DNA from: Pterois miles
Lineage: Eukaryota; Chordata; Actinopteri; Perciformes; Scorpaenidae
Length of the DNA stretch: 64,000 nucleotides
Direction of reading: 5' to 3'
Assembly (NCBI GenBank): GCA_947000775.1
Contig: CAMQGK010000567.1
Location: 3,205,001 to 3,269,000 of the forward strand
A program made the position numbers and the translations under genes. The notes under the pieces were generated by a model. It was given only the letters and a program-made list of their open reading frames with translations. It was not told the origin of the DNA and did not search any database. Shown piece after piece: positions 50,301 to 62,511 of the stretch. The first letter of the stretch is position 1, and every line of letters starts with the position of its first letter.

Positions 50301-51190
50301 AATTCCTCCATAACAGAAAAAGGAAAATAAAAAATATTTGCTGTACCGTAATCTCAGAAATCAACCATAAAAAGCTACTCAGTTCTTCATTTAAAATGGT
50401 TACTCCTACCACTACATAACCATAAAACACACCTCTTATGGGGCTTAATTGGTAGAAAACAATGGATAATTACCAAAGCAGGGAAACACAACAAACACTC
50501 ATTATGAAGACACAGGTAAAAAAAATAAATAATCAAACTTCAGAAATCAACAAACTTGTCATACACATTTGAACACACGATGAATCAAGATGGAAGAACA
50601 AAGAAATTCCCTTCATACAAATTACATCTGAGGGCCACGTGCAGGGCCAATCATCAACAGGCAAGCAACAAAAGAACAAAAGAACACAAAATCAATCCAT
50701 ACGCAGATGACATACTGTTAATAACGCCTCTGGGCTTGTGGCCACGATCTACTGCACTATGTAGCTTTGACTATCTCTGGTCGCTTTTGATTGTTCAGTA
50801 TATGAAATACTACTATTTCATAAGTATAAGGGTCTTATTGGGATGGTAAAATGCAGGCTATTCCTTCTAAGTTCACTCATAAAAAGTACCAAGGAGTGCA
50901 CATTGAATAGACTCTTCATTGGCGAAATGGCAGCCATAAAAATAAATATTGCCTACTACATAAAAATATGATTAATATGAAACTGGTCACCACTTTTGTA
51001 GTGTTTCAGTAAATTAGTAGTGCTATATGCTAATGGAAGAATAGACCAATCACACTGAAGAGTACACCCCTTTGAGGGAATTTCTACATAAATATTTTAT
51101 CTACCAAACTGCAGACAGTGCAGCAGCAGTAGGATAATATCATGAAATACACAAATCCCTAATAAATATCATGTAATACACAAGTCTCTA
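47348..51190. other. Upstream flank of gfi1, no gene seen
   Basis: Contains a poly(A) run near 48235-48257 and a poly(T) run near 48287-48301. The open frames are short with no recognisable domain. The 5'UTR and promoter of gfi1 must begin here but cannot be placed. Confidence 0.5.
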
Positions 51191-51359
51191 ACAAAAAAAA
51201 AAAAAATCATACTCACACTAGATGGCGTATGAATGACACAGTACTTTTGAGTGCAATAAAAATATTGTTCTGGCTTTTACTGTGTCATTTGTGCGTCACC
51301 TAGCTTGTATTGACTGTGGTGTAAACACATCCACCTAAATATCAGAGCTAGTGTGAAAA

Positions 51360-51900
51360 AAGTGAGAAAGATTGCTTAAGGCGGGTGGGAGGTGAGGTGA
51401 ATGGGTCCAACAAACACAGGCCTTTCAATCAGGAGACTGGTGTTCGAGACCGGCGTTCATGTCCCAAAGTGTTGTTGAATTATTTTAAAGTTACACGTCA
51501 GTGACGTTTGTGATGTGTACTTAGTTTACATACTAATTTTGAGCCCAACTGTGGTGTTTTTCTAAACTAAGTTATTGGTTTTGTTGCCTAAACCTAACTG
51601 CAGATGTTACCATGGTTTTGCATGGCATGAAACTGATGTGCAAAAAGGGGCGTACAAATGGCCGCAACAAGGCTAAATTGCGTTCTCATGACATGCGGGA
51701 TGTCGTTGTAATGTTGTGTTATTTATACACCTTCTCATGAGCTTGTGTTGCTTCAACGCTCACTAAAATGCTGTTTTGGGGCAGTTGTAGATCACCTGGC
51801 ACCTGTAGAGTAGGCATCCCATGTACCAAGTCCTTACTGCAGTGGCCCTGGGTTTGAATCCACCCCAGGACCCTGCATGCAAAAAATGAAGAAAAAAAAC
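51360..51900. repeat. tRNA-like repeat pieces
   Basis: 'ctggtgttcgagaccggcg' at about 51440 and 'gccctgggtttgaatccacc' at about 51846 resemble B boxes of tRNA-derived SINEs. The A boxes are not convincing, so the class is tentative. Confidence 0.3.
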
Positions 51901-52993
51901 ACTCTAAAAAAAAACAAAAACGTTTTCTTAACGCATGAAAAAAAGTATTTTGCAAATATGTATTTGTTGTCAAGTGATGAGTTCTGAATCTGACCTCAGA
52001 TTAAAATCAAATCATCGAGGGCCTCACATATGAACTGAAACCAAAGCATTTCTCCATGTGGCTTTATTTTTGCAAACATCTCATTTGACTCCTGGTGTCA
52101 GCAGCGTGAAATGTAGCCGAGTTCGCCTTGATGTACATGACGAGAGGCCTGTCAGAGCACTGTGGTTGATGTGGTGGGGGGTTGGCAACCTTCTCCCAGG
52201 GGCTGTCAGGGAGAGAGACGAGCGTAGAGCAGGCAGCTTAGACGGGCTGGTGGGTTCGGTGGGTTTCTGCCTCATTTGTTTTGGGGGGTTCAGGGGCTTC
52301 TTGTTCCCCTGGCGGTGGTAGAAAACTGCCTTTCTAGGAACCTGAAACTCAGGGAGTGTAGTCTAAAGTTCATTTTCCTATTGCTTTGTTTCAGATGTTC
52401 ACTTACCATGTTACGTTTTTTTCTAAATCTGACTAAGTATGGTAATTAGCCTACGTGGGAGGAATGTGATATGTGTGATATGACTTATCTGATGTGATGA
52501 ATATATACATAAATAAATGCTATTTATAATTTACTATATTTGCTTTCTGCGACATTCAAGAAATTGTCCCATAAAATGTTTTTCAATCATTTATTATTAT
52601 TTCCAACACTAACTATATAAACTACATGGTGCAAGGTTTCTTTTTACTTCCAACACCCCGTAAACAAATACTAGCAAGTGAATTCTATGAAGTTTTGCTT
52701 TTAAATCAATGATCCAGAAAGCAGTAAACTGGTCTTACCACACTATCTCTCTAAAGAGGCCAATTTTACACAAAAAATGTGAGACTGTGTTGCTTATGAA
52801 AGAACAAAGAAAACTCTGTTTATTCTTAAAAAATAAAAGTTTAATGAAATGCGACTTTGCTCAGTTCAATACACTCTGGGGTTTGGCTGCTACACTCTTA
52901 TTTGATCAGTCAATTGACTCTTCTGTGTTTTACACATCCTGTAATAATGTGGTCAACATGGCTGCTGTTCAGCAAAGGTTATGAAATATCGCT

Positions 52994-53343
52994 GTAAAGG
53001 GGACATATCATGCTTATTTCCAGGTTCATACTTATATTTTGGGTTTCTACTAGAACATATTTATATGCCAAAAAACACTATTTTTTTCATACTGTCTGAA
53101 TATACCTGTATTCACTATTCTGAAACGCTCCATTTTAGCGCCTGTCTCTTTAAGACCCCCTTCCTGAAAAAGCATATGCATATGACATAGGAACAGGAGC
53201 CAAATCTGAATGGCTTTTTGAATCCATAGTTTGAAATATAGACATAGTTTCCGTCACCCATAGGTTTCTGAAGAGCAAATATGAAGCCCAAATGTATGTG
53301 CACAAGCGCTGAAAGTGAGTTTTTCATGATATATGCCCTTTAA
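52994..53343. mobile_element. TTAA-type MITE, copy 1
   Basis: The left TAAAGGGGACATATCATGC and right 'catgatatatgccctttaa' are inverted. Same family as the next entry, about 130 bp apart in the same orientation. Confidence 0.65.
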
Positions 53344-53469
53344 AATATGTTTTTACATCATGGGTAGTACTGTGCAATCTGTGAAAACAGTTGTATAATG
53401 TCTTCTGTGGCCCTGGAGGAAGCTTTCTAAGGTCTGAGAGAAGACTTCTTATGATGCCATCAGCTGAAG

Positions 53470-53941
53470 TTAAAGGAGACATATTCTGCTTATTTTCAGG
53501 CGCATTTTGGGTGTTTTGGGTCACGACTAGAACATGTTTACATGCCTTAATGTTCAAAAAACGCTTTACTTATCTCATAACATCTTCTTCCCCTTCTGTC
53601 TGAAATGCTCTGTTTGCGCTCCATCCCCCCTCCCATAAACCCCAGTCTGCTCTGATTGGCCAGCTGGCCCACTCTGTTGTGATTGGTCAACTGAACCGAA
53701 CTTTGCGGACTCCGGTCCAGCTCCGCTCTAACTCGCGTGAGCGTGTGTCAAACTAGCCGCTAGGCGTTACTTGGCGACGTTACCACATTGTTGAAGGAAA
53801 GGCAGGTGTTTCAGGCAGCTGAGGGGCCATGTTTCTGTGGGAGAGAATAACCCCCTTTGGCATGGACTTTGAACGTTATAACTTTGCAGACACTTTATGG
53901 AAAAGGCAAAACAGAACAACAGCATAATAGGTCCCCTTTAA
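53470..53941. mobile_element. TTAA-type MITE, copy 2
   Basis: Bounded by TTAA at 53470-53473 and 53938-53941. The ends AAAGGAGACATATTCTGC and GCATAATAGGTCCCCTTT are inverted. Target site and end sequence suggest a piggyBac-type non-autonomous element. Confidence 0.75.
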
Positions 53942-55539
53942 GTGAAATAATTAATTGCTGGAGTACCCCATTAAGATGAGCTAATCAATGATGCAAGATG
54001 TTATTGCATGACAAGGACATTGCAGGACATGCATGATGCATGCTGGGAAGAGTTTTGCTGGACATAGAAGCATGGTAGTTGTTTATTGCATGATAAATTG
54101 TATTGTATATTTATATCCAGACAGGTTCACAGTTAACCAATAGTTCTAACACTGACGAATATAAATACATGTAACAAACATCTTGCAGTAATAACACACA
54201 CACACCACTGCAAATATAGGTGACTGATATTTGTGTACCCATTTATGTACTTTCTCAATATGCCACTAACAGTGTAGGTGTTTTGTAGTACATTAAATGA
54301 CAACATCAGATCAAATGATCACAGAAAGAGAAGCATGAGATTGTCAGGCAGCCTCGGGGTCAGGCCACAGTCTCTGCAAGTTGGTGTTTATCTGTGTTGC
54401 TGCTGTGGCTTGTAGAGGTTTCAATCTGAGGACGAAAGAAGTGCTGTGCCACTTTCTCACGGCCAACAGTTCTCTATGTCGCTGTCACCAAGTTTGCCCC
54501 CGCCCACCCATTTTTACACCCATTTCCTCACAACTTTTCAACTTTCTCTCACTTTGGCTGATGAAAGAGCGAAGGTTACGAACGATGCAGGACTTTCTTT
54601 TACTTGTTAGGCAAAGAGTCTGAGAGCTTAGTGAGATTTTAATGCTGGTCTAGATGTGTTAAATGTGAGTCAGAATTTACTCAGAATAAGACTTCACAAA
54701 ATTAAATGATATATAATGTAACGCAGAGGCAGTGATATCAGAAAAAAAAGAGGAATTTCTTTGCACTACATCATGTATTAACAGATCAATATCTACGATA
54801 GCCATGGGAACTGTGGCCTGCACCTACTGTCAAACTATATCACAGCATCATGTTCTAAAGTAAAGCCACAGCACTGTCAACTGTGCCTACAACTGAACAG
54901 GAAACAAGTATTTGAAGTCTTTTTTCTTTCTTTCTTATGTCTTTTCACATCCTCCTACTCTTTTCAGTCAATTACTATCAGACTGAAAACATCACATTCA
55001 GATTAAAACCAACTGTGGTGTTTTCCATCACAGAAGTTACTGAGGACAAAGCATTTTGCGGTCAACCCCGTGCATGGAAAGAATATGACAGTGATGATGG
55101 TGACAATGACGATGACAATATCTTCTCAAGTTCAAGCATCCGATGGGCATCCCCACTCCCACAGGCATGGCTGACAGTCTGAGATTTGTATCACAATGTA
55201 GGGTTGCAGAGAGGTAAGCGGGTGTGAGAACACTAAAGTGACATGGTACCCAAGGCAGCCGCTGCCTACGTCGGCAAGCGAGTAGAGTCCACACCTAGGC
55301 TAGCGGCTCTGTGAAGCAGCCTTCACATGAAAAGAAAGTTGCTCTTCGCGCACCGCGAGGTAGGATGCTGAGCCTTGCAGGGGCAAAGCGCAGCGCAGGT
55401 ATAATATGCCATCAAAAAAGTGTGCTAGGACTGCCATTCACTGTTTCTAGGCAGCAGCAGTCGCAGCCGTTATGGCATTGGTTGCGCTTTGAAAGGTCAG
55501 TGGCAACTAAGGTCAAAGATGAAATAATTTGAACACTGA

Positions 55540-55960
55540 CAGTTTCAAGTGGTGCGCCGCAACAAAGGTAGTGTCTCCACCTAGTGGGTGGCACCTTTCC
55601 ACCATAGGAAAAAAAACGGCAATGGAGTGCTCCAGTGAAGACTGCTTTTTTTTTGTAGGCCAACCAGGAAGTTAGCATCGCCCTGGTTCCCTCAACAAAA
55701 AGACAACGGGACTGTTCCATTGGGTTTTGGATTATTGCAGAAAATAAGCTCTGTGGAAAGCTTTGGAGATAATCTCCACAAATGAACACCACTTTATGAT
55801 TTTTGAAGTGTAAATGCAGTCTCCAGAAATAAAAAGCTAATGTTAAGCTATAAATGAACTACACCACGGTCACGTGAGCGTGAGTATACACAACGAGGCT
55901 GTAAAGGCGGATGAGTCGGCGCGATGATGCAGCCACTCCTTAGCAACCGCCTTTTTTAAG
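55540..55960. repeat. Interspersed repeat shared with 37620-38250
   Basis: Inverted relative to the 37620 copy ('ccaaccaggaagttagcatc', 'ccctggttccctcaacaaaa', 'ggattattgcagaaaataag'). No gene is seen in 53942-56323. Confidence 0.55.
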
Positions 55961-56337
55961 ACACGTAAAGGCTTCAGAATGGGATATTTATTGATGAATT
56001 TTATGTTGTAGAACAAAATGTTAATCTCTTCAGCTTGTGTTAACCACAGACCTTATTTTCAGGCATCTAACTAAAAACCCATTTAAAAAACATCGACTTC
56101 CAGATGATAGAACTGGAAGTGCTCAACTCATAAACTCATTTCCAGGTTTTAGGACTCATTCCTGTAGCACACTTGGTGCCCTCAAATGGGGTCGCGTTTA
56201 CCGTATTTACGAGTTGGGCCCATATGAACGCCCCTCTCATGTCGTATTCACGACCTCATAAGTGGAAAGTTTCTGAAAACTCAGAGTTCACGACTTGTGA
56301 CGCGTTTGTTAACGTTGTGTGAAATGGTGGAGCCCAT

Positions 56338-56717
56338 CCATCCATCCATCCATCCATCCATCCATCGTCAACCGCTTTTCCCGTTAGGGGTCGCGGGGAG
56401 GCTGGAGCCGATCCCAGCTGGCGTTGGGCGAAGGCGGGGTTCACCCTGGACAGGTCGCCAGTCCATCACAGGGCACATAGAGACAGACAACATAGAGACA
56501 GACAACCATTCACACTCACATCCACACCTACGGGCAATTTAGAGTCATCAATTAAACTAAACAGCATGTCTTTGGACTGTGGGAGGAAGCCGGATTACCC
56601 GGAGAAAACCCACGCTTGCACGGGGAGAACATGCAAACTCCACACAGAAGTGCCCCAAGCCGGAATCGAACCTGCGACCCTCTTGCTGTGAGGCAACAGC
56701 GCTAACCACTGCAGCCT
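56338..56717 (-). mobile_element. Complete tRNA-derived SINE (family 2) with 14-bp target duplication
   Basis: Flanked by ATGGTGGAGCCCAT at 56324-56337 and again at 56718-56731. On the minus strand it reads tRNA-like head (GTGGTTAGCGCTGTTGCC region, B-box GGTTCGATTCC), conserved body, and a GATG repeat tail (CATC units on the plus strand at 56338-56367). The perfect duplication points to a fairly recent insertion. Partial relatives are at 25888 and 27485. Confidence 0.9.
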
Positions 56718-57043
56718 ATGGTGGAGCCCATGGAAGTTAATTTATCGGTGCATAATAAGTTAATATATTGTAATTTTAGTTGTTGTTGGTCTTGGTTAAT
56801 TTTATAGCATATCTGAGGCAAATTTTGCTAAATTGTTATATTGTATAATTATATTATCTAAATTGCTAAATTGCCTCTGTGGCTTCTAGACTTGGACAAT
56901 AACGTTAATATTGGCGTTGCTTATAGCATCAGTGTTCTGCACGACTTAACCACTTGAACGTCAAGCATATTGTGTACGCGGCTTCTGATCTCGTCAACAC
57001 AGTAAACATAACCCTATTTGAAGGCATCATTTGTGTGCGCCGT

Positions 57044-57470
57044 TTCAGGCTGTACTTAGGCCCAGAGGTGCTATGAGCTAAATGCTAACATCTGCATGCT
57101 AACATGACTACAATGACAGTGCCAACATATGTTTAGCAGGTATGCATGTGCAGCGTGTTTACCATGATCACCATAGTTGGATTAGCATGTTAGCATGTTA
57201 CATTTGATTAGCACAAAACTCAAAGTACAGCTGTATTGAATCAGAATAAATTATATTTGATATGATGATGGTGCCAGGTGAAACATTTTCAGTTCATCCT
57301 GAGGGAGACATGAATGGCTTTAGGGTATCAAATTTAATGGTAATCCATCCAATACGTTGGCTGTTGTCAAAAACTAAAAATGTCAACCTCGTGGTGGCAC
57401 CAGAGGAAAAGTCAGAGGTTTGCCAAGTCAGCCGGCTAATTTTTGGCATTTGTTTAGCTTCTCTCCAAAA
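57044..57470 (-). repeat. Interspersed repeat (family of 15018), inverted
   Basis: Carries 'ctaaatgctaacatctgcat', 'gattagcatgttagcatgtt' and 'ggtggcaccagaggaaaag'. Reads in the opposite direction to the copies at 29938 and 59370. Confidence 0.5.
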
Positions 57471-58837
57471 TTCTTGAATATGTTAGCAAACCAACCATTT
57501 GCTTCTTCCAACCATTTTCAGTCTATTCAGTCAGGGTTTCAGTGAGCTTTTCCTCTAAATGTTTCAGATTGTTTAGCATAAACCTGTTGCAACAACATTA
57601 TGTGTGTGTAATTTTGCTTGCGTTTAAATAGCCTTTTCACGTGCAGAGGTCTGTGGCAAGCTTGTGATGTTTTCTCATGACATGGATGTGTGAGTCCTGT
57701 CACATAATGCAACCCCACCCTAAACATCCCTGCCTATGGGCACAGTCATGTCAGTGTCAGTGCCTCTGTTTGTTTATTGCAAATGAGGAGGTGTGAAGCC
57801 GCAGGCCTTTTTCACAGCAGAACTCTGAAACCGAGGGTGTCGATAGTATACCGGCCCATGCTGAACTCACCACAGCCCGGCTATCTAATTTTAAAACCAT
57901 ATTTCTCTGAAAGAAATTTAAAAAAAATGCTCCATCCGTTGCAGTGAGATTGTGGAACCTCAACAAAACGACTTTCAGTCGACTTGCAGTATCTTGTTTA
58001 CTGTGTTTAGACATTTTTGGAAAAACATTTGTTTACTGTCTTACAGAATGTGATGAGAATGTTGATGCCATTCATGTCTGGGTATAAAACTATAGTGTCA
58101 GTAGGTGATTACTGTTTTTTTCGCACTATAAGGCGCATTTAAAATTGCACAACTGTTTAACTCACACTGATGATGAAGGATTTGATGGATTTGTGGAAGA
58201 GGAATGAACTGAAAAGTGAGTGTATTGTTTTGTGTTTCATGTGCTACAACTGAAAAATGTTGAGAGTTATTGGCTATTGAGTTATTAAATGAATTGAATA
58301 AAGTTTGACTTATCTTACGGTTTTGTTTCGCTTAACGTGCCTTATAGTGCGAAAAATATGGTAAGTTATCTAACTCACGACCCATAAAACCACAACTTGA
58401 CCCTCAGCTGTACAGAGCGACTTTCAGCTCGCTGTTTTGGTTTTTCTGGACCACAATTTTACTGTTTTGGTTCTTAAGGCTCTCATAGTAGCACTTTAAG
58501 CCCCAGAAAGCGTCTATGAACACTCCAAAAACATATTGAATTCTACCAGCCCTGCACTAAACAACAGGCAGATAAAGATAGCAGCTAGCTAGTGAAGCAT
58601 TTAGCTGCTAAAGAGCCAGATATTTCCCTCAGGAGATGGTAGTGACCAAAAACAGAGATAAAAGAGAGTGACTATTAGACTTAAAGCTGCTGTGTGTAGA
58701 ATATGAGTAAGATTAAAACAGTCAATATATTTTAACAGTAATACACGAGGAGCAAACTTTCTTGTTTTACAGCTGAGGTCTAAGACGAAAACGCAGACAA
58801 CTCCCAGACCGGACAACGCCATGATAGCAACCTGTCA

Positions 58838-59150
58838 ATCACAAGGTAGCCCCGCCCTAAAGCATCCCCTGCTTTATGGTCTATTTGACTCTAAATGGGA
58901 CCATAATTTACTAAATGAACATCATGCTGTATTGAAGAAGACTTGAAACCAGAGATTGAGACCATAAACTCATGTTTACAATGTTTACTGAGGTAATAGA
59001 CAAGTGAGAAGTAGGCTCATTTTCTCATAGACTTCTATACAATCAGACTTATTTTTGCAACCAAAGGAGTCGCCCCCTGCTGGCTGTTAGAAAGAATGCA
59101 AGTTTAATGCACTTCTGCATTAGTTTGACTTTTCAGATCTGAAGGCAGCC
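58838..59150 (+). repeat. Interspersed repeat, best copy of its family
   Basis: Runs from 'caaggtagccccgccctaaa' through 'actctaaatgggaccataat' to 'gccccctgctggctgttag'. Inverted relative to 23770 and 27040. Confidence 0.55.
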
Positions 59151-59369
59151 CACTGCTGAGTAGACAACTCTTTGCTAACACTTTAACCATAACTTAACAT
59201 GCTGTATATATATATATATGCCTATGTTAGTGTTGGAGTTTCAGCTTGTTGCACTGCCTCTGAGTTGCTAAAATCAATGAATGCAGGTTCAAGCAGATTA
59301 TTGCTAAATCCAAGGTCATTGTAATTGTTGATTGTCTGAATTGATAAATGTTTGGCGACTGGACAACTA

Positions 59370-59665
59370 GCCTGTTGGATGGATTGCCTTGAAATCTGGT
59401 TCAGTTATTCATGTTCAGGATGATTATAACTTACATCTAGCGCCATCATCAGGTCAAAGTTTTAATTTGGTTCATGACCAAATGCTTCCAAACTAATGAC
59501 ATTCGTATCACCCTCAGTTGTTAATTAGTTAGTTAGTTAGTTAAAGAAAGATGGTAAACATGGTAAACGTTACACCTGCTCAACATAGCATTGTCAGTGT
59601 GAGCATATTAGTATGCTGGCAATTAGTGCAACGCTGACAGCCAGATTGCGCTTAGTTACAGCAGG
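59370..59665 (+). repeat. Interspersed repeat (family of 15018)
   Basis: 'ggatggattgccttgaaatc', 'tctagcgccatcatcaggtc' and 'gtgagcatattagtatgctg' identify it. 57471-58837 holds nothing recognisable. Confidence 0.55.
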
Positions 59666-60110
59666 TTTCCGGTGTTGCTAATTTAACATGTCTCAGAAAC
59701 CTGGTAGAGTATATATAGTGGGCTTGACTTGTATGTAGCAGTAGATGGTGATAATACGCTGTTGAAGGAAGTGTCCCTGTCCCTCATAGACACATCTTAA
59801 CACTTCACCTTGTCTGGCAACAGTAAATGCCAATCTCACTTACACGCAGTTTGCCGCCGCTGCTGCAATACCAGTTTTATTTCTTTGCTCTCTAAAACCC
59901 CATACTCCACACTCCCCAATGCACTCAATCACACACACACATTTTCACACTCACACACACACAGCACAGACACACAGAAAACACACACACACCAGCTGTG
60001 TAGAGTAGATCACGTTGTGGTTCATTGTCAGTTTGAGTCTTTGCTCCAGATTCTTCTTGACCCAAATACAAAAGAAACTGCACCCTGAGTTACATATGAC
60101 CCTCCTGTGT

Positions 60111-60114
<4 letters not shown>

Positions 60115-60171
<57 letters not shown>
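60115..60171. repeat. (CA)n microsatellite
   Basis: About 27 uninterrupted CA units, the longest dinucleotide run in the window, lying 22 bp before the hAT element. Confidence 0.95.
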
Positions 60172-60192
60172 GAACTTCAATTTAGTAATGTG

Positions 60193-61000
60193 CAGAGGTG
60201 GACAGAGTACACAACTTCACTACTTGAGTAAAAGTACAGATACTCCTTGTCAAATATTACTCCAATACAAGTAAAAGTAGCCTAGTCAAAATATTACTTA
60301 AGTAAAAGTACTTAAGTAAAAGTACTAAAGTAACGCACACACACAAATGACATGAACTTAATCATTCAGCTGCACTGCGACAGCCATATTTTAAAACCAT
60401 TTAAAAATGGCAACTACGATACTACAAGCACAGAATCTTACGTTTAAAATGTTCATCTGCAATTTAACATTAAGCTAGCTCTACTTACATACCGTGACAT
60501 GCTTTTTAAGGTTGGATGCCGAGTTTTTGTAGGCCGTGATATAATTTGTTCGTAGTAAGCACAAAAAACATTTGAACCGAAACGAATCCGTTTTGGTGTC
60601 AACAATCTCAAACATGGGCTTGAGTTTCTTGAGCTGTCTTGCAGTTTCTTCCTCCATTTCTTCATTCATTTTCTTCCACACGCATCCACACCGCCAATGT
60701 TAAGTGTCGTTTTGAACGTGATGTATGGCATGACGTAGTACAGGTACGGGAATACGGCTAAGAAAAAAAAACATATGTGAATCAGCAGAAAGTTTATTTT
60801 CTCAGAAGCACAAAAGTGGCGAGCAACGAGAGCGTCAATAGAAATTCAGTAGAGTAAAAATTACAATATTTGTCCTTCACATGTAGTGGAGTGAAAGTAA
60901 AAGTATACCCAAAAATATTACTCAAGTAAAGTACAGATACTCAAAAACTGTACTTAAGTACAGTACTCAAGTAAATTTACTCTGTTACTGTCCACCACTG
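60193..61000 (-). mobile_element. hAT-type transposon relic, 808 bp, perfect 8-bp target duplication
   Basis: The left CAGAGGTGGACAG and right CTGTCCACCACTG are inverted ends. GTAATGTG occurs on both sides (60185-60192 and 61001-61008), the 8-bp duplication expected of hAT elements. The ends are built from reiterated 'acttaagtaaaagtac' words. A minus-strand coding remnant lies at 60453-60681. Confidence 0.9.
60453..60681 (-). pseudogene. hAT transposase N-terminal fragment with BED-type zinc finger
   Basis: About 66 codons read FKCFLCLL...NLKKHVTVC, the C-x2-C / H-x-C spacing of a BED finger, preceded by an acidic helix. A second frame overlaps. Only the start of a transposase remains and no catalytic region follows, so it cannot encode an active enzyme. 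Confidence 0.65.
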
Positions 61001-61317
61001 GTAATGTGCCCCGGTCATCAGACCTCTGTGACCTTTGACCTTTTAGGACACACACCTGGTTCTCAACAGAAGCATTCATCCATCCATAAAGAGGTAAGAG
61101 TGGCACAACACTGAAAGCTGTAACTTCAGCTGGATTACAACGGTGGAGTCAGATGCTGCTGTTATGTGTAACTCACAGTGCAGTAACTACAGCAGCCCCT
61201 GCTGGATAATGTGATACGGTGTCGTAAAACATTTTCTGTAGCACAATGACAAGAGGTTCGAGCAGTGATAATCCAAACTTTGTGAGTGTATAAAGGAATT
61301 AAACTATGCAACAGTAT

Positions 61318-61663
61318 GGGCGGCAGTAGCTCAGTCTGTAGGGAGTTGGCTTGGGAACCGGAGGGTCACCGGTTCAAGTCCCGATATGGACCAAAAAACT
61401 GAGTGTGAACTGGTAGCTGGAGAGGTGCCAGTTTACCTCTTGGGCACTGCCGAGGTGCCCCTGAGCAAGGCACCAAACCCCCAACTGCTCGGGGCGCTTG
61501 TCAGGAGCAGCCCCCTCACTCTGACATCTCTCCATTGATGCATGTGCATGTGTGTGTTTCGGGTCTGCACGTACCGTGTATAAGTTAACAAACAGAGTGT
61601 AAAAGTTGAATTTCCCCTCGCGGGACTAATAAAGGTTGATCATCTTCATCATCATCATCATCG
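61318..61663 (+). mobile_element. tRNA-derived SINE (family 1), plus strand
   Basis: The head GGGCGGCAGTAGCTCAG, A-box region and B-box GGTTCAAGTCC are followed by a conserved body. It ends 'cgcgggactaataaaggttg' plus an ATC repeat tail. Nearly the same sequence as the minus-strand copy at 29577-29908. It is a SINE and not a functional tRNA gene. Confidence 0.85.
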
Positions 61664-61959
61664 TAAAGAAAGTAATATTACATTGAAACTCTTAAAGGGG
61701 CACAGAAATACTTTTACTTTTAGTATGTAATATTTATCTGATAATTAGTACTTTGGTGTGAATGTGATTTTTGTCTAACATTGCTCCGATGTTGTCTGTT
61801 CTGAAGGAGTTAAAGGATGAAGGCAGCCCCCCAGCGGGGCTTGAACCTGCTTCTAGTGCTGAATTAGATTTTTCAGCCACACATCCTCCTCTGCCATGGC
61901 AACTGTTGAAAAGCTGTGTGTCGGCCAGCTGAGGAGGAGTTTCTTGCAAGTTTCAGGAG

Positions 61960-62054
61960 TTTTTCACAGCAGAACCAGACAGCGCCGGAATGAAGTTGTG
62001 AGGAGGCTGTGAGCTGATCAGAGGAAAACACGAACAACTTATTTATTTACCCAG
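61960..62054 (+). other. Possible 5'UTR exon of the LRRC8 gene
   Basis: Ends in a donor-like CCCAG|GTAGGT (GT at 62055-62056). The next acceptor (TTATAG, ending 62496) opens the exon with the start codon. The left edge is a guess. Confidence 0.35.
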
Positions 62055-62511
62055 GTAGGTGAAAGTGATCCTGGGCTGTTAAAATAACTCAATAACTCAA
62101 TAATTCAATTGTGATTTGCATTTTTGTCAACAAGTAGACTTTAGAGATGTTGCCTGCAATGGAAATTGTGATGTTGATAGTATTTGAATGTAACATTAAA
62201 TATTCATCACTTAATTTACAAAAGTGCCTTACTGTTTATTAAGAGATTAACACTCCAATCTGTCTTATCAGAGCTATGTGAGTGTGGTTTGATTGGATTT
62301 GATTATAACATAATCAGCAAAAAAACGTCAGAATAATAAAATAGATGACACCTCCTTTCACAGTGTCAAGGTTTTGATTTAACCTGTCAACGCTGACTGT
62401 GAAAGGCAGATGTGCACATCACTACAGCAGTTTTATGTGCATAGCCCAGACCCTTTCATCACCATTTAACAATTATTTTTCCAGTCATCCTTATAGGACC
62501 CGGAGGTGGCC

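Noticed and set aside
61320..61395. tRNA gene
   Set aside because: Has A- and B-box-like sequence but is the head of a SINE with a body, a LINE-type tail and a near-identical copy at 29577-29908.
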